From Bacillus sp. FJAT-52991 (lineage in GTDB: Bacteria; Bacillota; Bacilli; Bacillales; Domibacillaceae), in contig NZ_CP147404.1 in the NCBI RefSeq assembly GCF_037201805.1, forward strand, positions 348,501 to 412,500: a DNA stretch of 64,000 nucleotides, given 5' to 3'. A program made the translations under genes and the position numbers. The notes beneath the pieces were generated by a model. The model saw nothing but the letters and a program-made list of their open reading frames with translations. It was not told the DNA's origin and did no database searches. This document shows positions 26,412 through 35,224 of this stretch, one piece after another; within the stretch, counting starts at the first letter, position 1, and each line of letters opens with the position of its first letter.

Positions 26412-27527
26412 TTGGTTAACATTCTTTTTCTTATTACTGGACTGCATGTAGGGGGGGCAGAGATGCAAGTCTACCAAATGATTAAAGGTTTAAAACATAT
26501 GAACTATCGTCCGATAGTTGTATCTTTGCTTCCCGTTGGTCCAATAGGAGAAAAATTAGAGGAAGAAGGGATAACTGTCTATTCATTAGATATGGAACGC
26601 GGAAAGGCGAGCATATCTGCTGTTGTACAGTTAAATAAAATTTTAAGAAAAGAAAAAATCACAATTATTCACTCCCATCTTTTTCATGCCAACATATTAG
26701 CGCGATTGATGAAGCTATTTCATCCGACAGTCAAAGTAGTGAATACTATTCATAATATTAATATTGGCGGCAGAAAGCGAGAGCGACTGTTGCAATATAC
26801 AAACTCTTTGAGTGATGGAATAACAATCATTAGTCAAGCAGCAAAGGAACATTTTATTAAAGTGGGAGCTGTTTCTGAAGAAAGATTACGTTTTTTACCC
26901 AACGGTGTAGATACCGATATATATCAAGAGAAAATGTCTTCAAAAGCAACAGTGAGAAGGAATTTAAAGCTTGGAGACGATTTTATTTGGCTTGCAGTGG
27001 GACGGTTTGATAAACAGAAAAATTATCCTAATCTTTTGAAATCATTTCGTTACGTATTAAACGAAAAGAAACAAAGCTACTTATTAATAGTAGGTATCGG
27101 GACACTATTAGAAGAAATGAAATCATTAGCAGCTGATTTGAACATTGCTGATCGAGTTCGTTTTTTAGGATATCGGCAAGATATTCCTGATTTGATGAGT
27201 GCGGCGGATGGTTTTGTTATGTCTTCAGATTGGGAGGGGATGCCCCTTGTTTTGCTGGAAGCTTCGTGTGTAGGTCTACCAATTGTATGTACAGATGTTG
27301 GAGGAAATAAAGAAGTGGTTATTCATAAGCAAACGGGCTTGCTTGTCAAACCAAAATGTTCACTGTCTTTATCTGAAAATATGTTGCAATTAATGGAAAT
27401 GTCAGAGGAAGAGAGAAAAGAAATGGGTGAATGTGGGAAAAATTATATCCGAGATGTGTATGATCTAGAGCAAGTAATTGATCAGTGGGACCAACTATAT
27501 CAACAAGTATTGAGTAAAAGCTCTTAA
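26412..27527 (+). CDS. family 4 glycosyltransferase
   Basis: The 371-residue GT4 enzyme begins VNILFLITGLHVGGAEMQVY, which places the glycine-rich loop at the start. It has FLPNGVDTDIY, AVGRFDKQKNYPNLLKSF and the E-x7-E motif in SDWEGMPLVLLEASCVG. It uses a TTG start behind GAGGGAGGGG. It is one of three GT4 genes in the operon, so the repeat unit probably has at least four sugars including the priming one. Specificity is unknown. Confidence 0.85.
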   Translation: MVNILFLITGLHVGGAEMQVYQMIKGLKHMNYRPIVVSLLPVGPIGEKLEEEGITVYSLDMERGKASISAVVQLNKILRKEKITIIHSHLFHANILARLMKLFHPTVKVVNTIHNINIGGRKRERLLQYTNSLSDGITIISQAAKEHFIKVGAVSEERLRFLPNGVDTDIYQEKMSSKATVRRNLKLGDDFIWLAVGRFDKQKNYPNLLKSFRYVLNEKKQSYLLIVGIGTLLEEMKSLAADLNIADRVRFLGYRQDIPDLMSAADGFVMSSDWEGMPLVLLEASCVGLPIVCTDVGGNKEVVIHKQTGLLVKPKCSLSLSENMLQLMEMSEEERKEMGECGKNYIRDVYDLEQVIDQWDQLYQQVLSKSS

Positions 27528-27544
27528 TAAAGGAGAGAAGAATC

Positions 27545-28699
27545 ATGATTCAACCGGCCATTTCTAAACAAAAAGTAGCTTTTGTAGCTTCTATATATGG
27601 GCATTTAGCAGCTTTCCACCAACCGTTTATGAAATGGTTTCAAGAGCAGGGGTTTGAAGTACATGCATATGGTCATGAAGATGCTGGAAAAAAAGAAATT
27701 AAGAGTTTAGGTGTTGTTTGTCACGATATCCCGTTTCAAAGGTCACCCTATCATTTGGATAATATTCAAGCTTTAAAAGAAATTACAAGAAGTTTTAAAA
27801 CAGAGGCTTTTCAAGTTGTTCATGTACATACCCCTGTAGCTAGTGTATTGGGAAGAATAGCCGCTAAGAGAAATCAAGTTCCTTGCGTGTTATATACAGC
27901 TCATGGATTTCATTTTTTTAAAGGAGCTCCTTGGAAAAACTGGCTCACGTTTTATCTCATAGAAAAATTAATGGCTCGACATACTGATTATCTTGTAACA
28001 ATTAATCAAGAGGACTATATTCGTGCGAAAAAATTTCCGGTTAGAAAAGAAGTACTGTTTGTTAGAGGAGTCGGAGTGGATAGTCAAACTTACAAAGTAG
28101 TTCAGAAAAATGAAGTGCAAAATAAACGAAAGCAATTAGGTTTGACTCCTGATGATTTTGTCATCGCTTGTGTGGCGGAGTTAAATGACAATAAAAATCA
28201 AGTCCAACTTATTAAAGCAGTTTATAGACTTGTGAAAGACTATCCGATGATTAAATGTTTATTAATAGGTAGTGGGAAAGAAGAATTTAAGTTAAGAAAG
28301 ATGGTTCAAACGATGGATTTGCATGAGAATGTTCGTTTTCTAGGATTTAGAAAGGATATCCCTGAATTAATGGAATTAGCAGATGTGGTGACATTGCTTT
28401 CAAAACGGGAAGGATTGCCTCGAGCACTTATGGAAGGGCTGGTTGCTGGAAAACCTTTAGTGGTGACTGATGTGCGAGGAAATAGTGATTTGGTTGTTAA
28501 CGGAAAAAATGGTTTTGTAGTAAAAGTAGGGGATATTGCAGCAACAGCAACAGCATTTGAACATTTAATGGTTCATCGTGAAGATTTACAGGTAATGGGG
28601 AAAATGAGTGCGCAAATTTCGAAACAGTATGATCTATCAATTATTTTAAAAGAAATGGCTAATGTCTATCAAAAAGCTATTATCTCAGCAATTCGATAA
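27545..28699 (+). CDS. family 4 glycosyltransferase, EpsD-like
   Basis: This 384-residue GT4 enzyme resembles B. subtilis EpsD: FVASIYGHLAAFHQPFMKWF, VVHVHTPVASVLGRIAA and VLYTAHGFHFFKGAPWKNW are EpsD-type motifs. The E-x7-E motif is in SKREGLPRALMEGLVAG. It is the last gene of the operon and is followed by a terminator. The link with EpsD and the SinR boxes upstream both point to a biofilm-type exopolysaccharide. Confidence 0.85.
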   Translation: MIQPAISKQKVAFVASIYGHLAAFHQPFMKWFQEQGFEVHAYGHEDAGKKEIKSLGVVCHDIPFQRSPYHLDNIQALKEITRSFKTEAFQVVHVHTPVASVLGRIAAKRNQVPCVLYTAHGFHFFKGAPWKNWLTFYLIEKLMARHTDYLVTINQEDYIRAKKFPVRKEVLFVRGVGVDSQTYKVVQKNEVQNKRKQLGLTPDDFVIACVAELNDNKNQVQLIKAVYRLVKDYPMIKCLLIGSGKEEFKLRKMVQTMDLHENVRFLGFRKDIPELMELADVVTLLSKREGLPRALMEGLVAGKPLVVTDVRGNSDLVVNGKNGFVVKVGDIAATATAFEHLMVHREDLQVMGKMSAQISKQYDLSIILKEMANVYQKAIISAIR

Positions 28700-28724
28700 A
28701 TTAAGAGAAATGTTAAACTAATGA

Positions 28725-28771
28725 GGGAGACCCCCAGTAACAATTGACTAGTTGCTGTGTTCTCCCTTTTC
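28725..28771 (+). terminator. terminator of the exopolysaccharide operon
   Basis: GGGAGA and TCTCCC pair at the base, with an inner CAGTAAC/GTTGCTG stem. T residues follow. Confidence 0.65.
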
Positions 28772-28784
28772 TGTTCTAGTAAAA

Positions 28785-30167
28785 CTATTTTTTTATTTTA
28801 GATTGCTTCAAAGTATATTGTATAATCTCGTCAGATTGGTTGTTTTTTAAATAGTTTCTTTCTATTATTGACTCTTTAGCATTTTCTACATAAATCCCGA
28901 CTCCCTTGTTAGATATTATTCGATTTTCGATCACCTTTGCTTGAGTGACACTTAACAGGGAGAGACCTGTTGCCTGATTGCTATTTATCTCATTGAATTG
29001 GACAACAATTCCGCTTTGATTATATAACCCTCCCCAAATATATATTCCATTTCTTCCATTTTTGTTAATTCTATTATTTTGAATGATGTTTTCGCCAACA
29101 TGATTAACAAGGTGAATGCCGCTTCTAGTATTTTCTTTAATGATATTACCGATTATTTGATTAGCAGGTGCAAAGTTAACATTAATTCCATTCCCGGTGG
29201 AAGCATCAGAAGAATTTCCGTTATTACTAATTACATTGTTTAGGAGAGAGTTGTTCTTTGTTTCTCCTTCATTAACTTTTCCACCTAGATAAACCCCACC
29301 TTTTTGATTCCCTTTAATTAGATTATTCTTCGCTAGATTGTTACTTGCATAGATAAATGAGAGACCATATCCATTGTTGTTTAACAGTTGATTGTTTTCT
29401 AACCTAACATTTTCAAGTGGTAAATTAAAGGGATAGTTCCGCTCTACATCAATCCCTGCTTCTGGGGCAGTGCCATTAGAGCGAGAAAAAGTACTGTTTT
29501 TCACAGTAATGTTCTTTCCTGCTGTAATGGATATGCCTTGCCTACGGTTATTTGTAGCGACACAATTGGTCAATTCTATATTAGTTGGATAAATATTTGC
29601 TGACTCGTCCCCTTCAATTATAAAACCATCCCCCCAAAAATCTTTTGTTTTGACATTGGAAATAGTGATACGGTTCGAATTCCCTCCAATATAAATACCA
29701 TACCCGTATTCTCCAGTTGAACCTTGATGCTGGTAACGATCACCGATTAAAGTTCCCCCAGTGATTGTCACATTATTATCGTTGTAGATAGTAAACATGC
29801 GATAGACTGGACTATTATTCGGAATACTTTTTAAGATAGTTTTTTCATCTAAAATGATTGTTAAGTTATGTTTCATCTGTAAAGATCCTGTATTGGGATG
29901 AGTATCAATTAAAAATGTTCCAGCTGGAAACCGAACAATGCCTTTCTCGTCAGAAACTGCTTGAATGGCTGCCTGAATAGCTGCAGTATCATCTTTTGAA
30001 TCGTTAGGTTTTGCTCCATAAGTTATGACGCTGACTTCCCCCGGCTTTGTATTAACTTTTTCTATATTTATGTCATTATTTTCTTTGTTTACTTGAGGAA
30101 TAGGAACAAGCATGCTAGTCAAGAAGAAAAATAAAGTAATAGAAAAAAACTTAAATCTATTCAACAA
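28785..30167 (-). CDS. secreted right-handed parallel beta-helix protein (pectate lyase-like)
   Basis: The 460-residue protein has an N-terminal signal sequence (about residues 1-22, hydrophobic FFSITLFFFLTSMLVPIP). A pectate-lyase superfamily start follows (VSVITYGAKPNDSKDDTAAIQAAIQAV, VRFPAGTFLID), then about ten PbH1-type rungs rich in N-x-I/G patterns such as NNGYGLSFIYASNN and KNGRNGIYIWGG. Such folds act on polysaccharides as lyases, hydrolases or epimerases. It is convergent with the exopolysaccharide operon, which suggests processing or degradation of that polymer. No catalytic residues can be assigned with confidence. Confidence 0.8.
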   Translation of the reverse strand: MLNRFKFFSITLFFFLTSMLVPIPQVNKENNDINIEKVNTKPGEVSVITYGAKPNDSKDDTAAIQAAIQAVSDEKGIVRFPAGTFLIDTHPNTGSLQMKHNLTIILDEKTILKSIPNNSPVYRMFTIYNDNNVTITGGTLIGDRYQHQGSTGEYGYGIYIGGNSNRITISNVKTKDFWGDGFIIEGDESANIYPTNIELTNCVATNNRRQGISITAGKNITVKNSTFSRSNGTAPEAGIDVERNYPFNLPLENVRLENNQLLNNNGYGLSFIYASNNLAKNNLIKGNQKGGVYLGGKVNEGETKNNSLLNNVISNNGNSSDASTGNGINVNFAPANQIIGNIIKENTRSGIHLVNHVGENIIQNNRINKNGRNGIYIWGGLYNQSGIVVQFNEINSNQATGLSLLSVTQAKVIENRIISNKGVGIYVENAKESIIERNYLKNNQSDEIIQYTLKQSKIKK

Positions 30168-30560
30168 ACCCCACCTCCATATTTATTTAGTCAATTTTTA
30201 ATCTCTTAAATAAGAAAAACATGAATTGACAGTTACTTTATCTTATTCAAAGGTAAGGAATTTGTATGGGTGGGGTGTTTATGACAATTTCATTAATTCA
30301 GGTGATTATTAACCAGTAGTGTTAATATCTTTTATTCTTGAATCTTTTGTGCAAAATGGCTATTTTGCACGTTTTTAGTGAATGCTGAAGGTGAATAGAA
30401 TGAAACGAAAGTTTTTAACATAGCTTAATTTAAATAAAGATCAAAAACTTATAGAATGATTGTTGTTCTCTATAAAGAATGTTACTATGGGTGATGAAAA
30501 AAGTAAAGAAGGCACCTTTTTTAAGAAAAGTAATGTAAGAGGAAAATATAATGCATTACT
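30168..30560. other. gene-free region upstream of the beta-helix gene
   Basis: This A/T-rich stretch contains the promoter region of the beta-helix gene (minus strand) and one isolated SinR-like box, GTTCTCT at 30465-30471. No supported gene is present. Confidence 0.4.
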
Positions 30561-30719
30561 TTATCCCGCATTAATGGGCTGTAAGACCCCCACCTCAACA
30601 TGGCAGAAGAAGCGTAGGCATATAGGTAGGGGATCAACAGCCCGTAAACGCCCGATCCGTTCAACTAACAATCAGTGGAGGATGGAGAAAACCCCCACTG
30701 ATTGGAGTTTCACTTTATT
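30561..30719. repeat. intergenic repeat family A, full copy
   Basis: It starts TTATCCCGCATTAATGGGC and ends TTGGAGTTTCACTTTATT. The C-to-T change in ATGGGC keeps pairing with the distal GCCCGT as a G-T pair, consistent with selection for RNA structure. Stems are as in the copy at 10144. Confidence 0.85.
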
Positions 30720-30744
30720 AACTGTGATTTCACTTTAAAATAAG

Positions 30745-30777
30745 AAAGAAGACGGCTATGGTCGCCAGTCTTCTTTT
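30745..30777. terminator. terminator of the CBS-domain gene
   Basis: AAAGAAGAC-GGC and GCC-A-GTCTTCTTT arms lie 6 bases beyond the stop codon of the minus-strand CBS gene. Confidence 0.8.
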
Positions 30778-30782
30778 AGTTG

Positions 30783-31190
30783 TTAAAAGTTTTTAGAAAT
30801 ATTGCTTAGGGCAGAACCGGCACTTTCGTTGGCCTGTTCTTTAGTTGATAAATCACCGAGAGAAACAATTCCAGCCAGTTGTCCATTCTCTATGACCGGC
30901 AGTCTGCGGACTTGATGCTGGGCCATGAGAGCAGCGGCTTCTTCTAAGGACGCATCTGGAGAAATTGATACGATATTATTAGACATGACATCTGAAACTG
31001 TGCTACCTTGCTGGTTTGCTAATCCCCGAATGACTAGATCACGATCGGTAACCATTCCAACGACTTGTCCATTATTCACTACTGGAATGGCTCCAATATT
31101 TAAGGACTCCATTTTACTTGCAGCTGCTTCCATTGAATCTTGACTTGTGCAGCAAGCCACATTGCTAGACATGATTTCACGTACTTTCAT
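30783..31190 (-). CDS. yhcV: tandem CBS-domain protein, YhcV-like
   Basis: The 135-residue protein is made of two CBS domains (about residues 4-62 and 68-125) with NIGAIPVVNNGQVVGMVTDRDL and HQVRRLPVIENGQLAGIVSLGDL. The C-terminus NESAGSALSNIS matches B. subtilis YhcV. CBS pairs bind adenine nucleotides or related ligands. The start at 31190 follows an AAAGAATTC... leader and a strong TTTGGAGGTG ribosome binding site; a longer frame upstream has none. It is divergent from the PspA operon. The ligand and partner are unknown. Confidence 0.82.
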   Translation of the reverse strand: MKVREIMSSNVACCTSQDSMEAAASKMESLNIGAIPVVNNGQVVGMVTDRDLVIRGLANQQGSTVSDVMSNNIVSISPDASLEEAAALMAQHQVRRLPVIENGQLAGIVSLGDLSTKEQANESAGSALSNISKNF

Positions 31191-31289
31191 CTCGCACCTC
31201 CAAAAAGAATTCAAGCTTATTGTGTGCAAAAATAGGAACGCTATACTTGTATTTTTTTTGATACTATAAGTAGACACATTCAAAAAATT

Positions 31290-31317
31290 TGAAACTTTTA
31301 TCTGAGTCGCTCGTATA
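31290..31317 (+). promoter_or_regulatory. ECF sigma factor promoter (sigma-W type) of the PspA operon
   Basis: TGAAAC at 31290-31295, a 16-base spacer, and CGTATA at 31312-31317 match the sigma-W consensus TGAAAC-N16-CGTATA exactly. It lies about 55 bases upstream of the first gene of the operon. Confidence 0.85.
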
Positions 31318-31370
31318 ACAGAAATGAGTTAGAAAAGTTTCTATGTTGAAGGAAAGGCGAGGTGATCAAT

Positions 31371-31877
31371 TTGGGGTTATTCGACCGGTTATTTAACAGA
31401 GGAAAAGCGGAAACTAAAGTGGAAGAACGGACCGTGTTAAACTTGCAAGTCGGTGACATTGTTACGTATGATCTGCAGGATTTTCAAGTGGTTGGGAAAT
31501 TGCACTATGATGATCACGGGTATACTTGGGATGCGTATCAATTACAAGGGGATGGAAAAGCTGTTTGGTTAAGCGTAGAGCTTGATGATGAACTAGAGCT
31601 TGGCATCTATGAAAAAGTTAAGTTACCGTTAGAATCACCTATTCCGAAAAAAGTAACTTATGAAGGACGACGGTACAGGCTAGAGGAGAATGGCAAGGCT
31701 TATGTCACAGGTGAAGGCCGCAGTCAAAATGTGAATGGTAAAGAAATGAAGTATTATGACTTTGAAGATTCTTCGGAAGAGCATTTCTTATCTGTTGAGG
31801 TTTGGGGCAGTGAAGTGGAAGTAAGTTATGGCTATGCCATTGATGAATATGAGATTAAAATTATTGCAGGAAGCTAA
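31371..31877 (+). CDS. DUF4178-type protein, first gene of the PspA operon
   Basis: The 168-residue soluble protein is mostly beta-structured (LQVGDIVTYDLQDFQVVGKLHYDDHGYTW, then YEGRRYRLEENGKAYVTGEG). It is of the DUF4178 type usually encoded next to PspA, DUF4247, DUF350 and aminopropyltransferase-like genes. I chose TTG 31371 because GAGGTGAT lies 4 bases upstream and the product starts GLFDRLFNRGK, as family members do. A GTG at 31362 overlaps that site. The function is unknown. An ECF promoter precedes it, so it is expected to respond to envelope stress. Confidence 0.75.
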   Translation: MGLFDRLFNRGKAETKVEERTVLNLQVGDIVTYDLQDFQVVGKLHYDDHGYTWDAYQLQGDGKAVWLSVELDDELELGIYEKVKLPLESPIPKKVTYEGRRYRLEENGKAYVTGEGRSQNVNGKEMKYYDFEDSSEEHFLSVEVWGSEVEVSYGYAIDEYEIKIIAGS

Positions 31878-31889
31878 GGAGGAGTAAAG

Positions 31890-32561
31890 ATGTTTCAATT
31901 TTTTAAACGCGTAAAAACGTATGTAGGTTCTGAATTAAATGCAGCGCTTGATAAAGCAGAAGACCCGGTGAAAATGCTTGATCAATTTATGCGGGAGATG
32001 GAAGCTGATATTCGTGAAGCGGAAACAGCTGTCGCGAAGCAAATTGCTAATGAGAAAATGTTAAAGAAAAAGTTTGATGATGCTTCCCAAATGGCCGAAA
32101 AACGCCAGCAGCAAGCTATTGAGGCACTAGAAGCAGGCAATGAAGACCTTGCTCGTCGGGCTCTGGAGGATAAAAAAATTCATCAAGGTCAAGCAGAAGC
32201 GATGCGTGGAGCATATGAGCAAGCGGCTAATGATGCACAAGTGTTACGAGAGAAGCTAGATGAGATGAAGCAGGAATATCAAGAAATGAAAGTGAAGAAG
32301 GATGCGTTAAAAGCACGGGCAGAATCAGCGAAAACAAGAACGAAAATGAATCGTGCAATGTCTTCTATTGGCAGTGATGAATCTCGACGCGGGTTTGAGC
32401 GAATGGAAGAAAAAGTACTACAATACGAAGCGGAAGCAGAGACATCTGAAGATTTACGTTCTTCTTCACGCAGTCTTGATGACGAACTAGAAGCATTGAA
32501 AGCCAAGAGTGCTGTTGATGATGAGTTAGCGGCATTAAAGAAAAAATTAGGGAAAGAATAA
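31890..32561 (+). CDS. PspA/IM30-family protein
   Basis: The 223-residue coiled-coil protein begins FQFFKRVKTYVGSELNAALDKAEDPVKMLDQFMREM, the canonical PspA N-terminus with its amphipathic membrane-binding helix. It is a paralogue of LiaH (10837) but more like generic PspA. It lies 12 bases after the DUF4178 gene with an AAGGAGGAG ribosome binding site. In B. subtilis the sigma-W-controlled PspA (YdjF) also heads an operon. Its role is probably to stabilise the membrane, with the other operon products as membrane partners. Confidence 0.9.
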   Translation: MFQFFKRVKTYVGSELNAALDKAEDPVKMLDQFMREMEADIREAETAVAKQIANEKMLKKKFDDASQMAEKRQQQAIEALEAGNEDLARRALEDKKIHQGQAEAMRGAYEQAANDAQVLREKLDEMKQEYQEMKVKKDALKARAESAKTRTKMNRAMSSIGSDESRRGFERMEEKVLQYEAEAETSEDLRSSSRSLDDELEALKAKSAVDDELAALKKKLGKE

Positions 32562-32592
32562 TTTCTTTCCCCTTTTTATTGGAGTGTTTCTC

Positions 32593-33174
32593 ATGAAGAA
32601 GCGAATATTTTTAATCACTATTTTATTTGTTGCTCTGATTGGTGTACTTTCCGGTTGCGGGAATGGCAAAGTGGAAGAGTATATTTCTGAGCAGTATATG
32701 CTTATTGACGTCGTTCAAAGTCCGTCTGCTGAACAGGATAATTCTTATATTTATAAAGCTGAAAATCAGTCGGTGCCAGACTTGGCGGAAGAGTTGACTG
32801 GAGTGGAACAGCCTGATGAGACAGGAAAATACGTAAATGACAAACAAGTACTTATTTATGATAATTATTTAATCATTTTAACGAAAGATCCTGATAATGG
32901 GGCAGACAGTTTGATTGAAGTAGCTACAGAAGGCTTTGTTCGAGATTATTACAGTCCAAGCTTTTTCCAAGGTATGCTTATTGGTCATGTGCTGACCGAT
33001 ATGTTCGGGAAGAATTGGGATAACAAACAACGAAATCACTGTGGCCCGAATCATAATGAAGACTGTTATGATGGCTATAGTTCTTCGGGGGGCGGCTATT
33101 ATGGAAGCTGGGGTACCGGTTCATCTGGACGCGGAGCTACTTTTCGAGGTGGCGGTCCTGGAGAAGGGAAATAA
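32593..33174 (+). CDS. DUF4247-type lipoprotein
   Basis: This 193-residue protein has a lipoprotein signal peptide with lipobox LSGC (cysteine about residue 22) and a mature part with a conserved VEEYISEQYMLIDVV stretch. The C-terminal tail is rich in Gly, Ser and Tyr (SSSGGGYYGSWGTGSSG). It should be anchored on the outer face of the membrane. The start at 32593 has GGAG 8 bases upstream. It is of unknown function and is repeatedly linked with PspA and DUF350 genes. The Gly-rich tail may be disordered. Confidence 0.78.
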   Translation: MKKRIFLITILFVALIGVLSGCGNGKVEEYISEQYMLIDVVQSPSAEQDNSYIYKAENQSVPDLAEELTGVEQPDETGKYVNDKQVLIYDNYLIILTKDPDNGADSLIEVATEGFVRDYYSPSFFQGMLIGHVLTDMFGKNWDNKQRNHCGPNHNEDCYDGYSSSGGGYYGSWGTGSSGRGATFRGGGPGEGK

Positions 33175-33202
33175 TGATAATATTTAGTAAAGGGGAAGAA
33201 CA

Positions 33203-33598
33203 ATGAATCCGTTTGTATTAACATTTCTTTACTTTGCCATTGCGATTGGTGTGGTCGTTGTAGGGTTATTTTTATTTGAAATGCTGACGAGAAAATATAA
33301 AGATTGGGAAGAGATTCGCGAAGGAAATGCCGCTGTCGCTCTGTCGATTGGCGGGAAAATTGTGGGGATTTGTATCATTTTAATGTTCTCTATTTTTCAT
33401 AATGATACGATTATCCAAACGGTGATTTGGGGAGCATATGGTATCGCTTTGCAGTTGATCGCTTATCTGCTATTTGATTTATTGACAAGAGGCTTTTCGG
33501 TAGAAGAACAGCTGAAGAATCGCAATATCGCCGTAGGGTTAATCTCTTTTTGTGTATCGGTTGGTTTTGCTTGTGTTGTAGGCGCTTCAATTAGTTAA
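33203..33598 (+). CDS. DUF350 membrane protein
   Basis: The 131-residue protein has four hydrophobic helices and conserved charged residues in the loops (FEMLTRKYKDWEEIREGNAAVALSIGGK and LFDLLTRGFSVEEQLKNRN), an internally duplicated two-helix pattern typical of DUF350. E. coli YjfL belongs to this family and is also encoded with a PspA-like protein (YjfJ). The ribosome binding site is AAGGGGAAG. The function is unknown; a small channel or a transport role is possible. Confidence 0.8.
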   Translation: MNPFVLTFLYFAIAIGVVVVGLFLFEMLTRKYKDWEEIREGNAAVALSIGGKIVGICIILMFSIFHNDTIIQTVIWGAYGIALQLIAYLLFDLLTRGFSVEEQLKNRNIAVGLISFCVSVGFACVVGASIS

Positions 33599-33630
33599 TG
33601 ACAGCAAGAGGCAATGAAAAGGTGAGAGAA

Positions 33631-35184
33631 ATGGTTGATGAACAACGATTAAATCAGAGCAAGAGCATTTATTGGGCTTCTGGAATTGTGTCGATTTGCG
33701 GCATTATTTTTGAAGTGCTGTTTGGTGCTCTTGGTTCTTATATTTTAGGAGATGGGGTCAAACAGTATACACTGACCATCTCTCTTTTTTTAACGGGTAT
33801 GGGAATAGGCGCTTTTATTAGTGAGAAGATTACTAAAAATCTCGTTTTGTCATTTATTTGGATCGAATATAGTATTGGACTGATAGGTGGCTTCTCTGCT
33901 TTTTTGCTGTTTGGCGTAACAGCTTATTTACCGGAGGGGACAGATGCTCTTTTTCTTTATGGAATCACACTCATTGTTGGGGCTTTGACAGGGGTAGAAC
34001 TACCGGTATTAATTCGTAAGGCGAATGAGGTTGGTGTGGCTTTACATAAAAGTACGGCAAAAGTATTGTTTTCTGATTATGCAGGCGGTTTAATTGGAGG
34101 GCTATTGTTTTTATTTCTCCTTCGTCCTTACTTTGGACTGGTGAAAACAGCTTTTATTGTGGCAGCTATCAATATTGTGACAGCCATTTGGATCGCTGTT
34201 AAATTCCGCAATGAATTAACGAAGTATACTTTTCATATTGGAGCAGGGAGCGTATTTCTTCTTATTATTTTGGCTGGAGTATTATTTGGAGAAGAAGCAG
34301 CGTTTCATTTCGAACAAAAGTTGTATAAAGACCCCATTGTTTATTCAGAACAAACAGCTTATCAAAAGATTGTGTTGACGAGAGAAGATGGGGATACGAG
34401 GCTATATTTAGATGGACAGCTCCAGTTTAGTTCAGCGGATGAGCATCGCTATCATGAAACACTTGTCCATCCTGCAATGGCAGCTTCTCAACAAAAAGAG
34501 CGTATTTTAGTTCTTGGCGGAGGAGATGGTCTAGCTGTTAGAGAGCTATTAAAATATGAAGAAGTCTCTGATATTACGCTCGTTGACCTTGATCCACAAA
34601 TGGTCGAGTTAGCAAATACCAATCATTTTTTAGTGGATTTGAATGAAGGTGCACTTGAAAACGAAAAAGTGACCATTGTTCATGAAGATGCTTTTCGATT
34701 TATGGAGCAAGCAAAGGGGTTTTATGATGTGATTCTTGTTGATCTGCCAGATCCAAACAATGAATCTTTAAATAAGCTGTATACGATGGAGTTTTATTCT
34801 TTACTTCGTAATCATTTGTCGCCTGATGGAGCGATGATGGTGCAGGCCACTAGCCCAGTGTTTGCTCCTGAAGTATACTGGACAATTGATCGAACGATTG
34901 CTTCTACCGGGTTACAAACAGAAAATCTACATGTAGATATCCCAAGCTTTGGTGGGTGGGGATTCGTGCTTGCTTCTAGGAAACCCATTGATTTAGAAAC
35001 ACTTGAGATTCCAAGCAACACTCGTTATTTAACAACAGATTTACTGCCATCATTGAGTCATTTTGGGAAAGATGAAGATGCACAAATAGAAGGAAAAGAT
35101 GGGGAATTAGTTAAAATAGAACCGAATACATTAATTCGCCCCAACTTAATTGAAGTGTACGAAAAGTCTTGGAGATATTATTAA
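33631..35184 (+). CDS. membrane-fused spermidine/spermine synthase-like protein
   Basis: This 517-residue protein has about seven membrane helices (residues 1-220). An aminopropyltransferase-like domain follows, with the S-adenosylmethionine-type motif ILVLGGGDGLAVRELLKYE, the acidic DITLVDLDPQM, and VILVDLPDPNNESLNKLYTMEFY. Soluble SpeE enzymes lack the membrane part. The ATG at 33631 follows AAAGGTGAGAG; an ATG at 33598 overlapping the DUF350 stop has no such site. It ends the PspA operon. It may make polyamines at the membrane or use another acceptor; the exact reaction is not known. Confidence 0.8.
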   Translation: MVDEQRLNQSKSIYWASGIVSICGIIFEVLFGALGSYILGDGVKQYTLTISLFLTGMGIGAFISEKITKNLVLSFIWIEYSIGLIGGFSAFLLFGVTAYLPEGTDALFLYGITLIVGALTGVELPVLIRKANEVGVALHKSTAKVLFSDYAGGLIGGLLFLFLLRPYFGLVKTAFIVAAINIVTAIWIAVKFRNELTKYTFHIGAGSVFLLIILAGVLFGEEAAFHFEQKLYKDPIVYSEQTAYQKIVLTREDGDTRLYLDGQLQFSSADEHRYHETLVHPAMAASQQKERILVLGGGDGLAVRELLKYEEVSDITLVDLDPQMVELANTNHFLVDLNEGALENEKVTIVHEDAFRFMEQAKGFYDVILVDLPDPNNESLNKLYTMEFYSLLRNHLSPDGAMMVQATSPVFAPEVYWTIDRTIASTGLQTENLHVDIPSFGGWGFVLASRKPIDLETLEIPSNTRYLTTDLLPSLSHFGKDEDAQIEGKDGELVKIEPNTLIRPNLIEVYEKSWRYY

Positions 35185-35191
35185 TGAAAGG

Positions 35192-35221
35192 GGGCTGACT
35201 CTTTAAGAGGCAGCCTTTTTT
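35192..35221. terminator. terminator of the PspA operon
   Basis: GGCTGACTC-TTTAA-GAGGCAGCC (one mismatch) is followed by six T residues, between convergent genes. Confidence 0.8.
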
Positions 35222-35224
35222 AAG

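Noticed and set aside
30465..30471. GTTCTCT SinR-like box
   Set aside because: A single 7-bp box is expected by chance in an A/T-rich intergenic region and no supported gene starts downstream of it.
30460..30738. 92-codon open frame on the plus strand
   Set aside because: Most of it runs through the family A repeat copy, and it has no good ribosome binding site.
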